Of a DNA stretch of 64,000 nt, positions 26,658 to 36,088 are shown piece after piece. The translations under genes and the position numbers were made by a program. The notes under the pieces were generated by a model, which made no database searches, was not told the origin of the DNA, and worked only from the letters and a program-made list of their open reading frames with translations. Origin of the DNA: JAXGQD01 sp040766665 (lineage in GTDB: Bacteria > Bacillota > Clostridia > Saccharofermentanales > Fastidiosipilaceae); assembly GCA_040766665.1 (NCBI GenBank), contig JAXGQD010000001.1, forward strand, positions 431,935-495,934. The letters run 5' to 3'. Numbering within the stretch: the first letter of the stretch is position 1; each line of letters starts with the position of its first letter.

Positions 26658-28487
26658 ATGTTAGAACAATTTTTAGAACAGGCCAGAAATGACGAAACGG
26701 TTTATATCACGGATGTGGCTGCGGCTTTTGCCATAGCTGAGGATAAAACACAACTGGAGATTGAACTGACCAAAATAGACCAAGGTACGCGTGTTTTTGT
26801 TTTACAGCTTCCTGCCCAAGCAGCGGGCGAGGCAGAACAGGCTTTTGTCGCGGATTACATCTACGCCAGAATTTACAATGTGCTCTCCAGTCTTGGCGGT
26901 AGAGCGATGGCGCTGTTCTACGACGAACGAATCGGGTGGTTAGACAAGATTGTCAAAGCGCTGGATCAGCATTTCGGTATTGGAAAAAGTAGAAAAGAGC
27001 GTTCAGGCTACGGCAAGTGCATCAACGTCTTAGACAGAATGCTGGATCACATTGACAGCAGCCCAAGTAAAAGCGGTTTTCGTTTTTCCTACAATCCTGC
27101 GGAACGTGTCGCACAGGATGAAGCTAAACTGCCAACAACAGAAGTTAAAACTGCTGCTAAGCGTTACAAAGAAGTGGTGGCGGATTTGCCCAATAAACGA
27201 CTTTGTGGCTTAGATGTAGGCGGGACCGACATTAAAGTGGCCGCTTCAGCCTATGGTAAACTGACCGCGCTTAAAGAATACGACTGGTTCCCAGCTGACT
27301 TTACCGAAGCCAAGCAGATGATTGAACCGATACTCTGGCTGGTACGCTTGGTTCGCGCCGAGCTGAGTGCACAGGAACTGAAGGATGAAAGCCTGAAAGC
27401 CGAAGTACAGAGTCTCTTGCTGCCCGCATTTGATAAAGATTGTCCCCTGGCAGAGCTCACGTCTGTGGTGGAGACCGCAGAAGCCAAGCTTATCGATCGT
27501 CTTTTACTCTTCGACGGAATCGGACTCAGTTTTCCGGACGTCGTGGTTAAAAACAAAGTGGTCGGTGGCGAGGTCTATAAAACCAGAGGCATGCGCAACA
27601 ACGAACAGCTTGACTATGAGCTGGAGTTTGCGAAAATTACAGATCTTGATTTGGCTTTGCGTGCCTATTGTAAAACGGCCACCGGCGTACAATTGACCAA
27701 TGACGGGCCTATGGCGGCATTTACCGCAGCTGTGGAACAGGTGTTTTCCGAACAGCCCGAAAGATTAGCGGATGGGGTATTTGCCCATACTCTGGGAACC
27801 GAACTGGGTACTGGTTGGATTAACGAAGCGGGTGAAATCCCCGATATCCCCCTCGAAGTCTACAACTACATCATTGACATCGGCAGCTACGGAGCCAAAG
27901 CTTTCCACGCTGACGACATCCGTAGTATTAATAATTTCAATACCGGCTTGGCAGGTACATTGCAAAAGTACACAAGTCAGAGCGGTGCCTTTAGACTGGC
28001 CTGTAAAACCTTCCCTGAACAGCGTCCGGAATTGTGGCAGCAACTCTTGAATCTGGGCTATGTCAAAAAGGTCTCACATGAAGGTGGGGAAATGTTCGTT
28101 TGCCCGACCGAACCCGTTGATATGCGCAAGCCTTTCCTACAGCATCTGATGGACCTGGCTTCTGAGAGCAGCGACCCCGTCGTTGAGCAGATATTCACCG
28201 ACATCGGTGCTTATCTGGCCGTGACCTGGGCTGAGACGGACTACATCCTGCAGCCTTTGGCCAAATCCCGTGTGATGTTTGGCAGACTGGTCAAGAATCC
28301 CAAATGCTTTGAACTCCTGCAAAAGGGTGCAGACGAACTGATCCCCGGTATTCATTTTGAGGTGGCGGACGGCTCCATCGCCTTCACACCCTTGATGCAG
28401 CAGCTAGAAGAAGACCCGCATTATACCGTGGCACAGTTTGCCCAATCGGTCGGTGCTATATATTTTGGAGATTTTGGGAATCACTAA
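26658..28487 (+). CDS. Large ROK/ASKHA-like protein of unknown substrate
   Basis: The 609-residue protein has an N-terminal region of about 180 residues that I do not recognise, followed by an actin-like ATPase fold. CGLDVGGTDIKVA (residues 183-195) is a ROK-type phosphate-1 motif; TNDGPMAAF provides an ND pair like the catalytic Asp region of sugar kinases; HTLGTELGTGW resembles the ROK GTGIG segment. The CxCGxC zinc motif of typical ROK proteins is not visible. It may phosphorylate a sugar or act as a sensor; this is inference. AAAGGAGAG precedes the ATG. It is divergent from the glycyl-radical operon and followed by the AraC gene after 34 bases. Confidence 0.7.
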   Translation: MLEQFLEQARNDETVYITDVAAAFAIAEDKTQLEIELTKIDQGTRVFVLQLPAQAAGEAEQAFVADYIYARIYNVLSSLGGRAMALFYDERIGWLDKIVKALDQHFGIGKSRKERSGYGKCINVLDRMLDHIDSSPSKSGFRFSYNPAERVAQDEAKLPTTEVKTAAKRYKEVVADLPNKRLCGLDVGGTDIKVAASAYGKLTALKEYDWFPADFTEAKQMIEPILWLVRLVRAELSAQELKDESLKAEVQSLLLPAFDKDCPLAELTSVVETAEAKLIDRLLLFDGIGLSFPDVVVKNKVVGGEVYKTRGMRNNEQLDYELEFAKITDLDLALRAYCKTATGVQLTNDGPMAAFTAAVEQVFSEQPERLADGVFAHTLGTELGTGWINEAGEIPDIPLEVYNYIIDIGSYGAKAFHADDIRSINNFNTGLAGTLQKYTSQSGAFRLACKTFPEQRPELWQQLLNLGYVKKVSHEGGEMFVCPTEPVDMRKPFLQHLMDLASESSDPVVEQIFTDIGAYLAVTWAETDYILQPLAKSRVMFGRLVKNPKCFELLQKGADELIPGIHFEVADGSIAFTPLMQQLEEDPHYTVAQFAQSVGAIYFGDFGNH

Positions 28488-28521
28488 TTGAGCGGCTTTT
28501 GCCACTAATAGGAGTCTGCGC

Positions 28522-29355
28522 ATGGCGGAAAAAACTGCAATTAAAGCGTCACAGTATTTGTCATCTATTGACAAGGAAAGCTGCCAAGTCAGTTTTTGTG
28601 AACAGTTTGATGAAAAGAGTCACATCTGGGACTATTCCATGCATGCGCACGATTGCATCGAGTTTATTTATTTTCTGGAAGGGCAGGCGGATATTGCGAC
28701 CGAAGAAGAAGATATGGCGCTCTCGCTCTTTGAGATTGTTGTTTATCCCAAAAACGTCAAGCACCAGGAATTCCTGGACACGCGTTACCGTCAATCCATC
28801 ATCTGTATTCATCTGCAATGTGAGACCGCATTGCAGATAGAACGGTTTTTCAAGCTGAAGGACGAGAATAGAAAGCTGCGTTGGGTTTTCCGGCGCATCT
28901 GTGAAGCGTATCACGATGAAAGCGGCGGGCAAAAGCAAGTCCTAAACGACCTCGTCGTCCTTCTAATTGACATGCTTATCTACTTCTCCGGCAAGCTCCA
29001 GTCTGAAAAGAGCAATTTACCGGAAAAATGTCTGCAATACATGCAGGAGCACTATGCTGAAGACATCAGCATGGAAACTTTGGCAGCGCGTCTCTATGTC
29101 AGCACTTCCTACCTGAATCGCATTTTTAAGAAACAGTACAGAACAACGCCCATCAAGTATTTGAACCTGTATCGTGTTGAAATTGCGGGCGAGCTGCTCG
29201 TGCAAACAGATTACAAGATATCAGTGATTGCTGGGATGGCGGGTTTTGAGGATGCGAGGAACTTTTCCAAGGTCTTTAAGAAGATTACCGGGCTCACGCC
29301 CGGCGAATATCGCAGCCGTCCGGGCAAGACAAGGGAAGTGGCAGTCGAGGCGTGA
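28522..29355 (+). CDS. AraC-family transcriptional regulator
   Basis: The 277-residue protein has an N-terminal cupin-like sensor half (MHAHDCIEFIYFLEGQA) and a C-terminal double helix-turn-helix: MQEHYAEDISMETLAARLYV with YLNRIFKK, then IAGMAGFEDARNFSKVFKK and GLTPGEYR, the classical AraC signature. A sugar or polyol ligand is typical. AGGAG lies seven bases before the ATG. It probably shares a transcript with the ROK-like gene and may control the flanking glycyl-radical and ABC operons. A terminator separates it from the convergent ABC permease gene. Confidence 0.92.
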   Translation: MAEKTAIKASQYLSSIDKESCQVSFCEQFDEKSHIWDYSMHAHDCIEFIYFLEGQADIATEEEDMALSLFEIVVYPKNVKHQEFLDTRYRQSIICIHLQCETALQIERFFKLKDENRKLRWVFRRICEAYHDESGGQKQVLNDLVVLLIDMLIYFSGKLQSEKSNLPEKCLQYMQEHYAEDISMETLAARLYVSTSYLNRIFKKQYRTTPIKYLNLYRVEIAGELLVQTDYKISVIAGMAGFEDARNFSKVFKKITGLTPGEYRSRPGKTREVAVEA

Positions 29356-29486
29356 GTTTGATAATCCCATCTAGGCTTGTGCTGTCGACTTGGCAAAATT
29401 TGCGATAATCCCGTCCAAGCCCCGCGACGGATACCGTCACCTTACCCGTCGCAGCGATTCTGCACAATTTCAAAACAGTACAAACA

Positions 29487-29519
29487 AAAATCGCCGGGCA
29501 ACTGATACCCGGCGATTTT
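29487..29519. terminator. Bidirectional terminator between araC-type gene and ABC permease
   Basis: AAAATCGCCGGG and CCCGGCGATTTT form a perfect 12-bp stem with a nine-base loop, giving T tracts in both directions. Confidence 0.88.
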
Positions 29520-29540
29520 CTCGATGATGGCTTTGAGGAC

Positions 29541-30509
29541 TCAGACCATCTCTCTTTTGCGCTTTCTGGAAAAGGAGTCCATCCAGATAATCGCAATGAT
29601 TACGATTCCTTTAATGAAGATCTGCAGGTAGGACTGCACGCTTAGCATGTTCAGCGCATTGTCCAGCACACCGAAGACCAAGAGGCCGAGGACGGCTTTG
29701 GGGATACTGCCCACACCACCGGCAAAAGACACACCGCCGACCACGACGCCGCAGTTGACGATCATCGCCGTGCTTTCTCCGTAAACGGAGGAGCCGGAGT
29801 TGAGTTTTGCCGATAACATGATGCCTGCCAAAGCAGCCAATGTACCGCTGATAACGAAGGTCATCCACTTGGTTTTGATGACGTCTATACCGGAGTAACG
29901 TGCCACTTCATAATCGCCGCCAATCGCGTAGCAGTTTCTGCCGAATTGGGTGTAACGCATAACATAGTGGGAAATGACCACGACGACCAGCATCACGATG
30001 ATCAGTGTTGTTACGGAGGAGACGACTTTGGTATTGCTGAGTGCGTCAAAAGCCGGGTTTTTGGCGATTACCGGTCTGGCGTTCGTCAACTGTTGAGCGA
30101 CGCCTGTTAAAGTCATGCCCATACCTAAAGTGATAATAAAGGGTTCTGTTTTCTGTTGCACGACCAGGAAGCTCATTGATGAAGCCGATTACAGCACCAA
30201 AGAGCAGGGCTGCGATGATGGCCGGCCACATACCGATGCTGTCCATCAGTTGGATAGCAATAATTCCGGAACAAACCAAGACACCGCCGATAGACAGGTC
30301 ACAGCCTCCGCTGATGACCGTCATGGTCAATCACCACAAGCCAGAATAATCAGGATGGAGGAGGAGTTTAGGATGTCAAAGAGGTTGAACTGAGTATAAA
30401 AGTTGGTCGGGAAAAAGAGCATCAAGACCAGCAAAAAGACAATAGCAATCAAGGCTTTCTGCTGTGATACAAATTTTCCGAGGGTTTTTACGAATGCATT
30501 GTTTTCCAT
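29541..30509 (-). pseudogene. Ribose-type ABC transporter permease, frameshifted (second permease)
   Basis: Three adjacent frames together give a full RbsC-like permease of about 320 residues. The N-terminal part runs from 30509 (start after GGAGGT) to about 30330, the middle part (VISGGCDLSIGGVLVCSGII) to about 30175, and the C-terminal part, with GGDYEVARYSGIDVIKTK and the NCGVVVGGVSFAGG segment, to 29541. DLSIGG and the VGG...GG motif are typical of the BPD_transp_2 family, which forms the membrane channel for sugar import. Shifts lie near 30330 and 30175. Flanking protein sequence is intact, so sequencing error is possible. Confidence 0.8.
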
Positions 30510-30521
30510 GTTTTCTACCTC

Positions 30522-31496
30522 CTACTGCGGTTTGCGGTTGTCGAGCCAGATGGCAATAACCAAGATTGCACCCTTGGTGACATTCTGCAAATACGGTGTG
30601 ACACCCAAAAGGTTGAGGCAGTTGGACATCAGGATAATCAGCAAGGCACCGAGCACGGTACGCAAAACGCTACCTTTACCGCCTTTAAGTGTCGTACCGC
30701 CGACCACAACCGCGAGGATAGCGTTGGTTTCAAAGCCTGCACCCAAGGTCGGGGGAGCGGTGGTGGAACGGGAGAATTGATTGATGGCACCCAAAGCAGC
30801 CATGAAACCTGAGATACAGTAAATTAGAATAACAGAGAGAGAAACAGGAATACCAGCTAAACGCGCGGCCGTCTTGTTTCCGCCTGTTAATGAAATCGAG
30901 CGTCCCAGCGTCGTTTTTGCCTGGAAAAAGTATAGGATGACCAAGCTTACCAGGAAGATTAGGAAGGAGATGGTGATGGGGCCAACCGTCCCTTGACCGA
31001 TTGCGGTAAAGAGATTGGATGGGGTGGTCAAATCACGCATGTTCAAGACGGAACCATCGGTGATAATCAAGGCCAATGCTTCGAAAAGCTGACTCATACC
31101 AAAAGTGATGAAGAGGGCTTCTGCCTGTGTCAAAGCACCGGAGGTAATGAGTAGTGTACTGGTCATAAAGCCACAGAATATGCCCAAAGCTAAACCTACC
31201 AACATGGCAGGCACTTGACCGATGGGGTCTATCAAGGACATGGTCACGACAGCAGTCAATGACATGATACCGGCAACGGAGAGGTCAATAAAACCGCCGA
31301 TGATAACAAAGGTCATACCCAAAGAAACCAAGCTCAAGGGGCCAAACTGTCTCAAAATATTGGTCAGGTTTCCGCCGCTGAGAAACTTAGGCTCTACGAT
31401 GATGGTGATGATGACCAGGACGACAATAGCAACGAAAACGAGGTAGTCTTGAAAAACTGTTCTGAGTGCTTTTTTCCATTTTAATTGATCAGACAT
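30522..31496 (-). CDS. Ribose-type ABC transporter permease (first permease)
   Basis: The 324-residue multi-pass membrane protein has the family features FVIIGGFIDLSVAGIMSLTAVV near the N-terminus and VVGGTTLKGGKGSVLRTVLG near the C-terminus, plus GGNKTAARLAGI in the cytoplasmic loop. It forms half of the sugar channel, the other half being the second permease 12 bases downstream. The ATG at 31496 has AGGTGAG five bases upstream; a GTG nine bases earlier is possible. Unlike its neighbours it is intact. Confidence 0.92.
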   Translation of the reverse strand: MSDQLKWKKALRTVFQDYLVFVAIVVLVIITIIVEPKFLSGGNLTNILRQFGPLSLVSLGMTFVIIGGFIDLSVAGIMSLTAVVTMSLIDPIGQVPAMLVGLALGIFCGFMTSTLLITSGALTQAEALFITFGMSQLFEALALIITDGSVLNMRDLTTPSNLFTAIGQGTVGPITISFLIFLVSLVILYFFQAKTTLGRSISLTGGNKTAARLAGIPVSLSVILIYCISGFMAALGAINQFSRSTTAPPTLGAGFETNAILAVVVGGTTLKGGKGSVLRTVLGALLIILMSNCLNLLGVTPYLQNVTKGAILVIAIWLDNRKPQ

Positions 31497-31506
31497 GTCT
31501 CTCACC

Positions 31507-32999
31507 TCACTCCTTGCCCAGACCCAAAGCGCTGGTCATAACCGTATCGGCTGTGGTCGCTTTAGGATCATATTCCGCAGTAATGCGGCCGTCCGCTATC
31601 GTCAAAACACGATGACTCATATTCAAGACTTCCTGGTAACTCGGAAGAAATCAAAATGATGGCACCGCCTTTTTTCGGCAATCTCTTTCATCAAAGAGGT
31701 AAATCTCAAATTTTGCACCCACGTCGATACCGCGTGTCGGTTCATCCAAAATAAAGACCTCGGGCTCTGTCTCCAACCATCTGCCGATGATACATTTTTG
31801 TTGATTACCGCCGGAAAGGCTGACGACTTTTTTATGCGTGGGCGTCTTGATGCCGAGGCTCTTGATGTGTTTCTGAGCCATCTCTTTTCCTTGGCGCGTG
31901 AGATAACACCGGAACTGGTCACAGCATTTAAATTGCCCATAGTAATGTTGGATTCGACGGAGAAGAAAACCAAACCCTGCAATTTTCTGTCTTCGGGGAC
32001 AAAACCAAAACCTGCTTTAATTGCATCCTTCGGGTTCTTTATCGGCGTGAGTTGATCGTGCAGTTTTATCGTATGTCCTTTGGCTTTGTCAGCACCGTAA
32101 ATAGCACGCACGATTTCTGTGCGCCCTGCTCCGACCAAGCCAACTAAACCCAGGATTTCGCCTTTATGTAAGTTAAAGGAAATGTCATGAAGCTTACGAG
32201 TATTGATGTTCTTGACTTCCATCAAGACATCACCGACGCTGTCGGGTAATTCGGGGTACTCATTTTCAATGGTACGTCCGACCATTTTTGAAATCATTTC
32301 GCCGCGGGTCAGGTCCTCAATATTCTTGGTATCAATAACATGGCCGTCGCGCAAAATGGTCACTTCGTCACAGAAGTCGAATATTTCGTCCAATTTATGG
32401 CTGATGTAAATGATGGCGATGCCTTGCTCTTTCAGCTGTTGAATAATGACTTTTAACTGTTTCATTTCGTCATTGGTCAAGCTGCTACTGGGTTCGTCCA
32501 TAATAATCAGTTTGGATTTAAAGGAAAGCGCTTTGGCAATTTCCCACCATCTCTGCTTCTCGGAAACGCTGAGGTCTCCGACCATGGTGGTGCTGCTAAC
32601 TTTCGAGTTGATGCTGGCCAAGAGTTCGGTCGCTTTGGCATGAATGCCGCGCATACCCTTCATTTCATTAAAACGGCCGAGGAAAATATTTTCGCCGACG
32701 CTTAATTGATTGACTAAGTTAAGTTCTTGGTAAATAATCGCCAAACCGCTGCGCATCGATTCACTGGGTGTGGTTTTTTTCAATTTTTTTACCATCGAAG
32801 TAAACGGTACCGGAGTCCTTTTGATAGACACCCGAAGAATTTTCATGAGCGTTGACTTACCGGCGCCGTTTTCGCCGACTAAGCCGTGTACGGTTCCTGC
32901 TTTGACTGTAAATGTGACATCGTCCAATGCCTTTACGCCGGGGAACGCTTTATTTATATTTGTTACTGATAAAAGAGCAGTATTGTCTGTATTCGCCAT
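31507..32999 (-). pseudogene. Ribose-type ABC transporter ATP-binding protein, frameshifted
   Basis: The gene encodes a two-domain RbsA/MglA-like ATPase of about 500 residues. The first domain has Walker A GLVGENGAGKSTLMK, signature LSVSEKQRWWEIAKAL and Walker B LIIMDEPSSSLT; the second has GLVGLVGAGRTEIVRA, SLSGGNQQKCIIGRWL and VFILDEPTRGIDVGAK. A local double shift garbles the 24 or so residues after the first Walker A (one base lost near 32830, one A gained in an A7 run near 32770). Further shifts near 31890 and 31690 put the end in other frames. Corrected, it ends at 31507 with LGLGKE, just upstream of the permease. Start at 32999 follows GGAGGC. Confidence 0.82.
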
Positions 33000-34089
33000 A
33001 TTTCGCCTCCAGTTTCTTTATCATAGTGAGAAGCCCGTGTTCTTTGAGGAACACGGGCCTTTCGTGAGTTCCCGTTAAATTACCATTCCGGTGTGGGGAA
33101 GTCTTTGATATTGTCAGCGGTGATGACGTCAGGATGAAGGTGATGGGTTCAACGGTTTTGCCTTCGATGACTGCTTTGGCATTTTCCATTGATTTTTTGG
33201 ACATGTTGGCGAAGTTCTGTGAGATACAAACGGATTGTGTGCCGTCTTGTACTTGGCCGAAACCGCTCTTGTTACCGTCAACTGCGACGATGAACATACC
33301 GTCCAGTTTGTTAGCAGCTTTTAGAGCTTCGATAACACCGGTAGCACCGTTATCCCAGTGGCAGAAGACGCCTTTGATTTTGTCACCATACTTGGTGATC
33401 ATGTCTTCCATAATGTTCATGGCTTGGTTGGTGTCCCATTGTTGCGGTGTTTGATAGTCTAAGACTTCAATCTTGGAACCTTCGATGGCTTTGTTAAAAC
33501 CGTCGTGACGTTTGATTTGTGCGTCGTGACCGGCTTGACCACCGACTTCAACGATCTTTGCACCATCGGGGAAGTTTTCGACAAAAGCTTTACCTGCAGC
33601 TTCACCGGCTTGTGTATCGTTGACGCCGACGAAGAAATCACGGAACTCTTGAGCTTCGGCAGGTAAGTCAGAGGAGAACATACCGACAACCACACCGGCC
33701 TCTTTGGCTTGTTTGATGCTGGGGATGATGGCGTTGATATCGTTGGGGTTAAGGAAGATGGCTTTCATGCCCTGAGCGATAGCGTTGGTTACGAGCTGCG
33801 ATTCGGTTTGGACATCGCCTTTAGCATCAAGGACTGTCACATCAAAACCGTAGTCTTTACCGTAAGTGGTAAATTGTTTCGATGAGTAAGCCTGTGAAGG
33901 GTTGGCCATGTCTGCGCAAATAAATGCAACTTTGACGGTTTCGCCTGCTGCAGCAGCTGCTGCGGTGGTTTCGCCTGCTTGGGCGGCTGTAGCGGCTGTT
34001 GTGGTGGCGGCGCCGCCACAAGAAGCGGTAGCTATCAGCATTATACTTGCTAAGATTAATGCAATAGCTTTTTTGAGATTCTTTTTCAT
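32950..34089 (-). CDS. Sugar ABC transporter substrate-binding lipoprotein (C-terminus frameshifted)
   Basis: The start at 34089 follows AAGGAG. A lipoprotein signal peptide ends in LIATASC, with C24 as the lipidated residue, followed by an Ala/Thr-rich linker and a periplasmic-binding-protein type 1 domain (VKVAFICADMANPSQAY, NPNDINAIIPSIKQAKEAGV, GHDAQIKRHDGF, VFCHWDNGATGVIEAL, VAVDGNKSGFGQV). It captures a sugar or related ligand outside the membrane. Near 33132 one base is missing; in the corrected frame the protein ends normally with DFPTPEW and TAA at 33080-33082. As written, the frame continues with about 40 unrelated residues into the next gene. Confidence 0.88.
   Translation of the reverse strand: MKKNLKKAIALILASIMLIATASCGGAATTTAATAAQAGETTAAAAAAGETVKVAFICADMANPSQAYSSKQFTTYGKDYGFDVTVLDAKGDVQTESQLVTNAIAQGMKAIFLNPNDINAIIPSIKQAKEAGVVVGMFSSDLPAEAQEFRDFFVGVNDTQAGEAAGKAFVENFPDGAKIVEVGGQAGHDAQIKRHDGFNKAIEGSKIEVLDYQTPQQWDTNQAMNIMEDMITKYGDKIKGVFCHWDNGATGVIEALKAANKLDGMFIVAVDGNKSGFGQVQDGTQSVCISQNFANMSKKSMENAKAVIEGKTVEPITFILTSSPLTISKTSPHRNGNLTGTHERPVFLKEHGLLTMIKKLEAKYGEYRQYCSFISNKYK
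33033..33058 (-). promoter_or_regulatory. Intercistronic stem-loop between binding protein and ATPase genes
   Basis: GCCCGTGTTC and GAACACGGGC form a perfect 10-bp stem with a six-base loop and no T tract. Such hairpins after binding-protein genes commonly protect the upstream mRNA so that more binding protein than ATPase is made. Confidence 0.7.
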
Positions 34090-34532
34090 TTTTGACTCCT
34101 TTTTCCTCAAAAAATTTTGTAGACTCCGTTTTTTGATGTACTCTTAATACATCTCACAATCTCGCGATTGTTACTTTTGTGATTCTAGACGCAAAATCAA
34201 ATGCTTTCAATAGAAAATGCTACATTTTCGAAGCGAATAAATCGAAAACTCCAAACTGCATAAAAAACTTAGCCTAATTTGTGCATAATGTCAAGTCGTA
34301 TGCTGATAATTATTATTAATAAGAAAATTAATCGATTAAATACGTAGAAAAACTCTAAAAAAAAAGAATGTCACTAATTATTATATGAATTTTCATTTTC
34401 TCTTAACGAACAAGATGCTTACGAGTGAAAGAAAATTATTTATTTTTTATTGACTAGCGCTTTTAATTCAACTATGATTTTAGTGGATTATGCCCTAATC
34501 GAAAATAGCGATTGGCGTGCGAGGCGTTATAT
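34090..34532. promoter_or_regulatory. AT-rich divergent control region of the ABC operon and deoR-type gene
   Basis: The region holds a perfect inverted repeat GAAAATG-CTA-CATTTTC (34213-34229) and a 12-bp palindrome TTAATCGATTAA (34328-34339); both are plausible operators. The second has the central CG typical of LacI-type and cre sites. Promoters could not be assigned with confidence in such AT-rich sequence. Confidence 0.5.
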
Positions 34533-35285
34533 ATGAATGAAAGACAAAAGAAGATTCTTGAAGAAATCAGCGCAAATGAAAACCTAAAGGTTTCCGAACT
34601 GGCTTTGCGCCATAAAGTTTCTGCTGTCACGATTCGTACTGATCTCAGACAACTGAGCAAAGAAGGATTAATCAGACGTGTACACGGGGGGGCGGAAAGT
34701 TCGCTCGATGATCAGATTGCAAACCGCATGAAGCACCACTATAAAGTAAAAACCAGGATTGCCGAGGCGGCGGCCGACTTGATAAAAGACGGTGAAACAC
34801 TAATGATTGAATCCGGTTCTACCAATGCATTGCTCGCTTTAAATCTGGGCAGAACAAAAGAAGTCACCATCGTATCTAATTCCTTATATATAGCCGGCTT
34901 GATAAGTCGCTTCAACAATGTCAAATTTATCTTGTTAGGTGGTGATTATCAAGCTGACTCACAGGTTTGTATCGGACCCTTAACCCGTCAAGCCTTGCAA
35001 TCCTTTTATGTAGATAAGGTGTTTATTGGTTCAGACGGCTTTTCTGAGGAAACCGGTTTTACCTGTGTCGACCTTCAGCGTGCCGAGATTGCAGCAGAAA
35101 TGTCTCGCAGAGCGAATAAAACCATCATTCTTACAGATTCAAGTAAATTTTCCAGCAGAGGGGTAGCGCAACAGCTACCGCTGGAGGACGTTGATGTGTT
35201 GATTACGGATGACGGGATTCCCGATAAAACACGCAAGTTTTTTGAAAAATCAGCAGTTGAACTTATCATGGTACCCGGTAAATAA
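34533..35285 (+). CDS. DeoR-family transcriptional regulator
   Basis: The protein of 250 residues has an N-terminal helix-turn-helix (MNERQKKILEEISAN, KVSAVTIRTDLRQLSKEGLIRRVHGGA), the DeoR signature, and a C-terminal sugar-phosphate sensor domain of the ISOCOT fold with ESGSTNALLAL, VSNSLYIAG, LLGGDYQ and IGSDGFSEETGFT. GAGG lies about eight bases before the ATG. It is divergent from the ABC sugar transporter operon, which it probably represses in response to a phosphorylated sugar. A cytidylate-kinase-like gene follows. Confidence 0.92.
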   Translation: MNERQKKILEEISANENLKVSELALRHKVSAVTIRTDLRQLSKEGLIRRVHGGAESSLDDQIANRMKHHYKVKTRIAEAAADLIKDGETLMIESGSTNALLALNLGRTKEVTIVSNSLYIAGLISRFNNVKFILLGGDYQADSQVCIGPLTRQALQSFYVDKVFIGSDGFSEETGFTCVDLQRAEIAAEMSRRANKTIILTDSSKFSSRGVAQQLPLEDVDVLITDDGIPDKTRKFFEKSAVELIMVPGK

Positions 35286-35364
35286 TGAGCAACTGTCGAT
35301 AAGATCTGAGATAGAAAAGCAGCAAACAGCAAAATTATATTTTTCGATTTGAGAGGAAAAAAGT

Positions 35365-36018
35365 ATGGCAGTCATTACAATATCACGCGAATTCGGTAAC
35401 AATGGCGATCAAGTCGCCACGGGCGTCTCCCAGGCTTTGAATATGCCCATCGTTGACAAGGAAACCATGAGTACCTTGCTATCACAATATGGCATGGTTT
35501 CGTTCAAGGAATTTTACGATACTGACCACTCCTTTATGGATCGTTTCTTTGGTGTAAACGAAGACTATGTAAAACTTTTAAACCAGGCCATTCAAACCTA
35601 TGCACGTCAGGATAATCTCATCATCATGGGGCGCGGTGGTTTTGCCGTACTGCAAGGCTTTTGCAACGTGATTAACATTCTTATTAAAACGCCTTTCGAG
35701 AAACGCGTTAAAAACGTCATGGAAGAACAGGGCATTGCGGATTTGGACGAAGCCGAAAAACTGGTAGAGCAACATGACAGGATTCGTATGGGTTTCTTAC
35801 AATCTTATTATGGTATCAAGAGTGACGATGCGAGTAAGTTCGATTTAGTGATTGACACGAGCATCGTACCGGTTGAGATGGCGGTGCGTTGGATCAGTGA
35901 GATGGCTCATCATCTGGATACCGAAATTCCTACGGAATTCTGCCAAACGACCAGCACCATCAGATTGGACTCCAATATGGTTGATGCAGCACGTAAAAGT
36001 CTGAATAGAGAAATCTAA
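35365..36018 (+). CDS. Cytidylate-kinase-like protein
   Basis: The 217-residue protein starts MAVITISREFGNNGDQVA, the characteristic N-terminus of the cytidylate kinase-like family (Cytidylate_kin2), in which the P-loop is looser than in CMP kinase. IIMGRGGFAVL and RIRMGFLQSYYGI, with DLVIDTS near the end, are further family features. The function is not established; nucleotide binding is likely. GAGAGGAAAAAAG precedes the ATG, 79 bases after the deoR-type gene. A terminator follows. Confidence 0.85.
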   Translation: MAVITISREFGNNGDQVATGVSQALNMPIVDKETMSTLLSQYGMVSFKEFYDTDHSFMDRFFGVNEDYVKLLNQAIQTYARQDNLIIMGRGGFAVLQGFCNVINILIKTPFEKRVKNVMEEQGIADLDEAEKLVEQHDRIRMGFLQSYYGIKSDDASKFDLVIDTSIVPVEMAVRWISEMAHHLDTEIPTEFCQTTSTIRLDSNMVDAARKSLNREI

Positions 36019-36041
36019 GCTGGTTTCAAAGAAGAATTGAG

Positions 36042-36088
36042 GGACTGACTTGATCGCACCGTTAGGTGCCGGAGGGCAGTCTCTTTTT
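36042..36088 (+). terminator. Terminator after the cytidylate-kinase-like gene
   Basis: An outer stem GACTG/CAGTC encloses an inner hairpin GCACC-GTTA-GGTGC (36056-36069), and TCTTTTTG follows. Confidence 0.7.
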
